Assembly: GCF_001999285.1 (NCBI RefSeq)
Contig: NZ_MLHN01000018.1
Coordinates: 58,141-122,140 of the forward strand
Source: Rodentibacter genomosp. 1
Lineage (GTDB): Bacteria > Pseudomonadota > Gammaproteobacteria > Enterobacterales > Pasteurellaceae
Length of the DNA: 64,000 bases
Reading direction: 5' to 3'
Shown piece by piece: positions 63,113 through 64,000 of this stretch (position 1 is its first letter; the number at the start of each line of letters is the position of its first letter). The notes beneath the pieces were generated by a model. The model saw nothing but the letters and a program-made list of their open reading frames with translations, was not told where the DNA came from and did no database searches. The position numbers were made by a program, and so were the translations under genes.

Positions 63113-63204
63113 ATTAAAAACAGATTCGATAACTTCTTTTTAATATTTTTTACTGATAAAATCGCGCAGAATTTATACCTGCCTATATATTAAAAGGAAT
63201 CCAA

Positions 63205-64000
63205 ATGGCAAACTCTCTGCGTGTCGTTCATCACGGCGAAGTAATAGAAATTACTCTTTCAACCACTGAAACTCTCCACTTAGCTGCTCAACCAGATACC
63301 CAATATCAACTATTTGATGAGAATGGTCAACTTATTCAAGAAGTGAAATCAGAACTGATTGATGGTGATTTAAAGATCTATGTTGAAGGTGATACGCCAA
63401 ACTTAATTTTAGACAACTATCAGTCTGCTTATCCTATTGAGAGTAAGACTTATTTAGCAGAGATCAATGCGACTTTTGCAACGGCTGAAAATGCTTCGCA
63501 GGCAGCCTTTTACTCTCAACCAATTCTTGCTAGTGAAGTGATTTCACCCTCGATGAAAAATTTAGCAATTTGGGGATTAGGGGCTGTGGGTATTGCTGGG
63601 GTGGCTGCTGCTACGTCAAATAAACATAAAGGATCATTAATCAAGCCAAGCTTACAGCAATCAAAAGAAGAAGTAGAAACTCCAATTAAACCAGAAGAAC
63701 CAGTTCAACCAGAGCCAGAAGAGCCTGCTCAACCAGAACCGGAAAATCCTGTTCAACCAGAACCTGAAAAACCTGCTCAGCCAGAACCGGAAGAACCGGT
63801 TCAACCAGAACCTGAAAAACCTGCTCAACCGGATCCGGAAGAGCCAGCTCAGCCAGAGCCGGAAAATCCTGTTCAACCAGAACCTGAAAAACCTGCTCAA
63901 CCAGAACCGGAAGAACCGGCTCAACCAGAGCCAGAAGAGCCAGCTCAACCAGAACCGGAAGAGCCTGTTCAACCGGAGCCGGAAGAGCCTGCTAAACCAG
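63205..64000 (+). CDS. BapA/LapA-type large surface adhesin (N-terminal part, runs off window)
   Basis: The frame is open from ATG 63205, with AAAGGAATCC as ribosome binding site, to the window end, giving 265 residues without a stop. Residues ~1-90 (MANSLRVVHHGEVIEITLST..., with DTQYQLFDENGQLIQEVKSE and NLILDNYQSAYP) resemble the prefix domain of BapA-like biofilm adhesins. A hydrophobic glycine/alanine segment follows (NLAIWGLGAVGIAGVAAATS, about 115-134), then a proline-rich part with twelve 8-residue repeats of [E/N/K]P[A/V]QPEPE. No standard signal peptide is seen, as expected for type I-secreted adhesins. The C-terminal export signal and partner genes are outside the window, so the class is an inference. 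Confidence 0.7.
   Translation, partial: MANSLRVVHHGEVIEITLSTTETLHLAAQPDTQYQLFDENGQLIQEVKSELIDGDLKIYVEGDTPNLILDNYQSAYPIESKTYLAEINATFATAENASQAAFYSQPILASEVISPSMKNLAIWGLGAVGIAGVAAATSNKHKGSLIKPSLQQSKEEVETPIKPEEPVQPEPEEPAQPEPENPVQPEPEKPAQPEPEEPVQPEPEKPAQPDPEEPAQPEPENPVQPEPEKPAQPEPEEPAQPEPEEPAQPEPEEPVQPEPEEPAKP
63697..63984 (+). repeat. Twelve 24-bp coding tandem repeats (EPxQPEPE)
   Basis: Twelve in-frame 24-base units encode E/N/K-P-A/V-Q-P-E-P-E, with one D for E change in unit 6. Units 2-4 and 7-9 share the same order (E, N, K at position 1) with few synonymous changes, so a multi-unit block was duplicated. A thirteenth unit starts EPAKP and is cut by the window end. Confidence 0.9.

Larger units (their letters stand above)
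62678..63204. other. Long AT-rich leader region of the surface protein gene
   Basis: About 530 bases without a gene, visibly richer in A+T than the surroundings. It contains a promoter-like pair (62799-62826), an interrupted inverted repeat TGCGATAG ... CTATCAATCGCA (63001-63028) and a 9-bp perfect inverted repeat (63088-63112). No RNA family is recognised. Confidence 0.6.

Noticed and set aside
63661..63972. 103-aa minus-strand ORF rich in Trp, Phe, Leu and Arg
   Set aside because: It is the antisense of the proline-glutamate repeat array of the surface protein; its repetitive sequence is explained by that.

Overview
The window is a stretch of Pasteurellaceae chromosome. The 9-mer AAGTGCGGT and its reverse complement, the Haemophilus influenzae-type DNA uptake signal sequence (USS), recur throughout, both singly and as inverted pairs behind genes. 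Proteins and local gene orders (fucRIKUAP, pilABCD, kdkA/opsX, lepAB-rnc-era, menB-menC-aroQ-accBC) also look like the Haemophilus/Aggregatibacter/Pasteurella group. I cannot fix the genus from sequence alone. No rRNA, tRNA, CRISPR array, transposase or prophage genes were seen.

Layout. 1-2.4 kb: end of a cytochrome c maturation cluster (DsbE-like, fused NrfF/CcmH-NrfG) and an HI0933-family flavoprotein. 2.6-7.0 kb (minus): lepA-lepB-rnc-era. 7.2-8.8 kb: an AT-rich accessory cassette of three small unknown genes facing an XRE regulator with a perfect inverted-repeat operator. 8.8-10.1 kb: grcA with an FNR box, and ung. 10.1-13.7 kb (minus): rppH-TauE-lgt-thyA-tadA. 14.2-19.8 kb: ampD, then pilABCD under a CRP-S (competence) site, then coaE-yacG-GNAT. 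19.8-28.5 kb (minus): pyrG and the complete L-fucose regulon with a perfect CRP site. 28.6-34.6 kb: glmU, accBC, aroQ, menC, menB. 34.7-43 kb: a lipoprotein, a phospho-sugar mutase, an SMR pump, a SpoU-type methyltransferase, pssA, queA, tgt. 43-49.7 kb: a YeiH-type membrane protein, yajC-secD-secF, a Kef-type antiporter. 49.9-55.7 kb: rdgB, kdkA, opsX, an AhpD-like protein, an AraC regulator, an ABC exporter. 55.7-61.5 kb: a DASS transporter, cdaR, a GntP permease and glycerate kinase. 61.8-64 kb: xerD and the 5' end of a large proline-rich surface protein that runs off the window.

Most genes are ordinary housekeeping genes. The unusual material lies between them. A palindromic, MITE-like repeat family is present in eight full or partial copies plus one solo arm, always in gaps at gene ends. 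It supplies the stop codon of one gene, abuts a decayed coding fragment, and sits beside a duplicated, broken cdaR 3' end. Other items are the XRE cassette, the AT-rich leader and octapeptide repeats of the surface protein, two perfect DnaA boxes near rppH/ampD, and USS pairs used as terminators.
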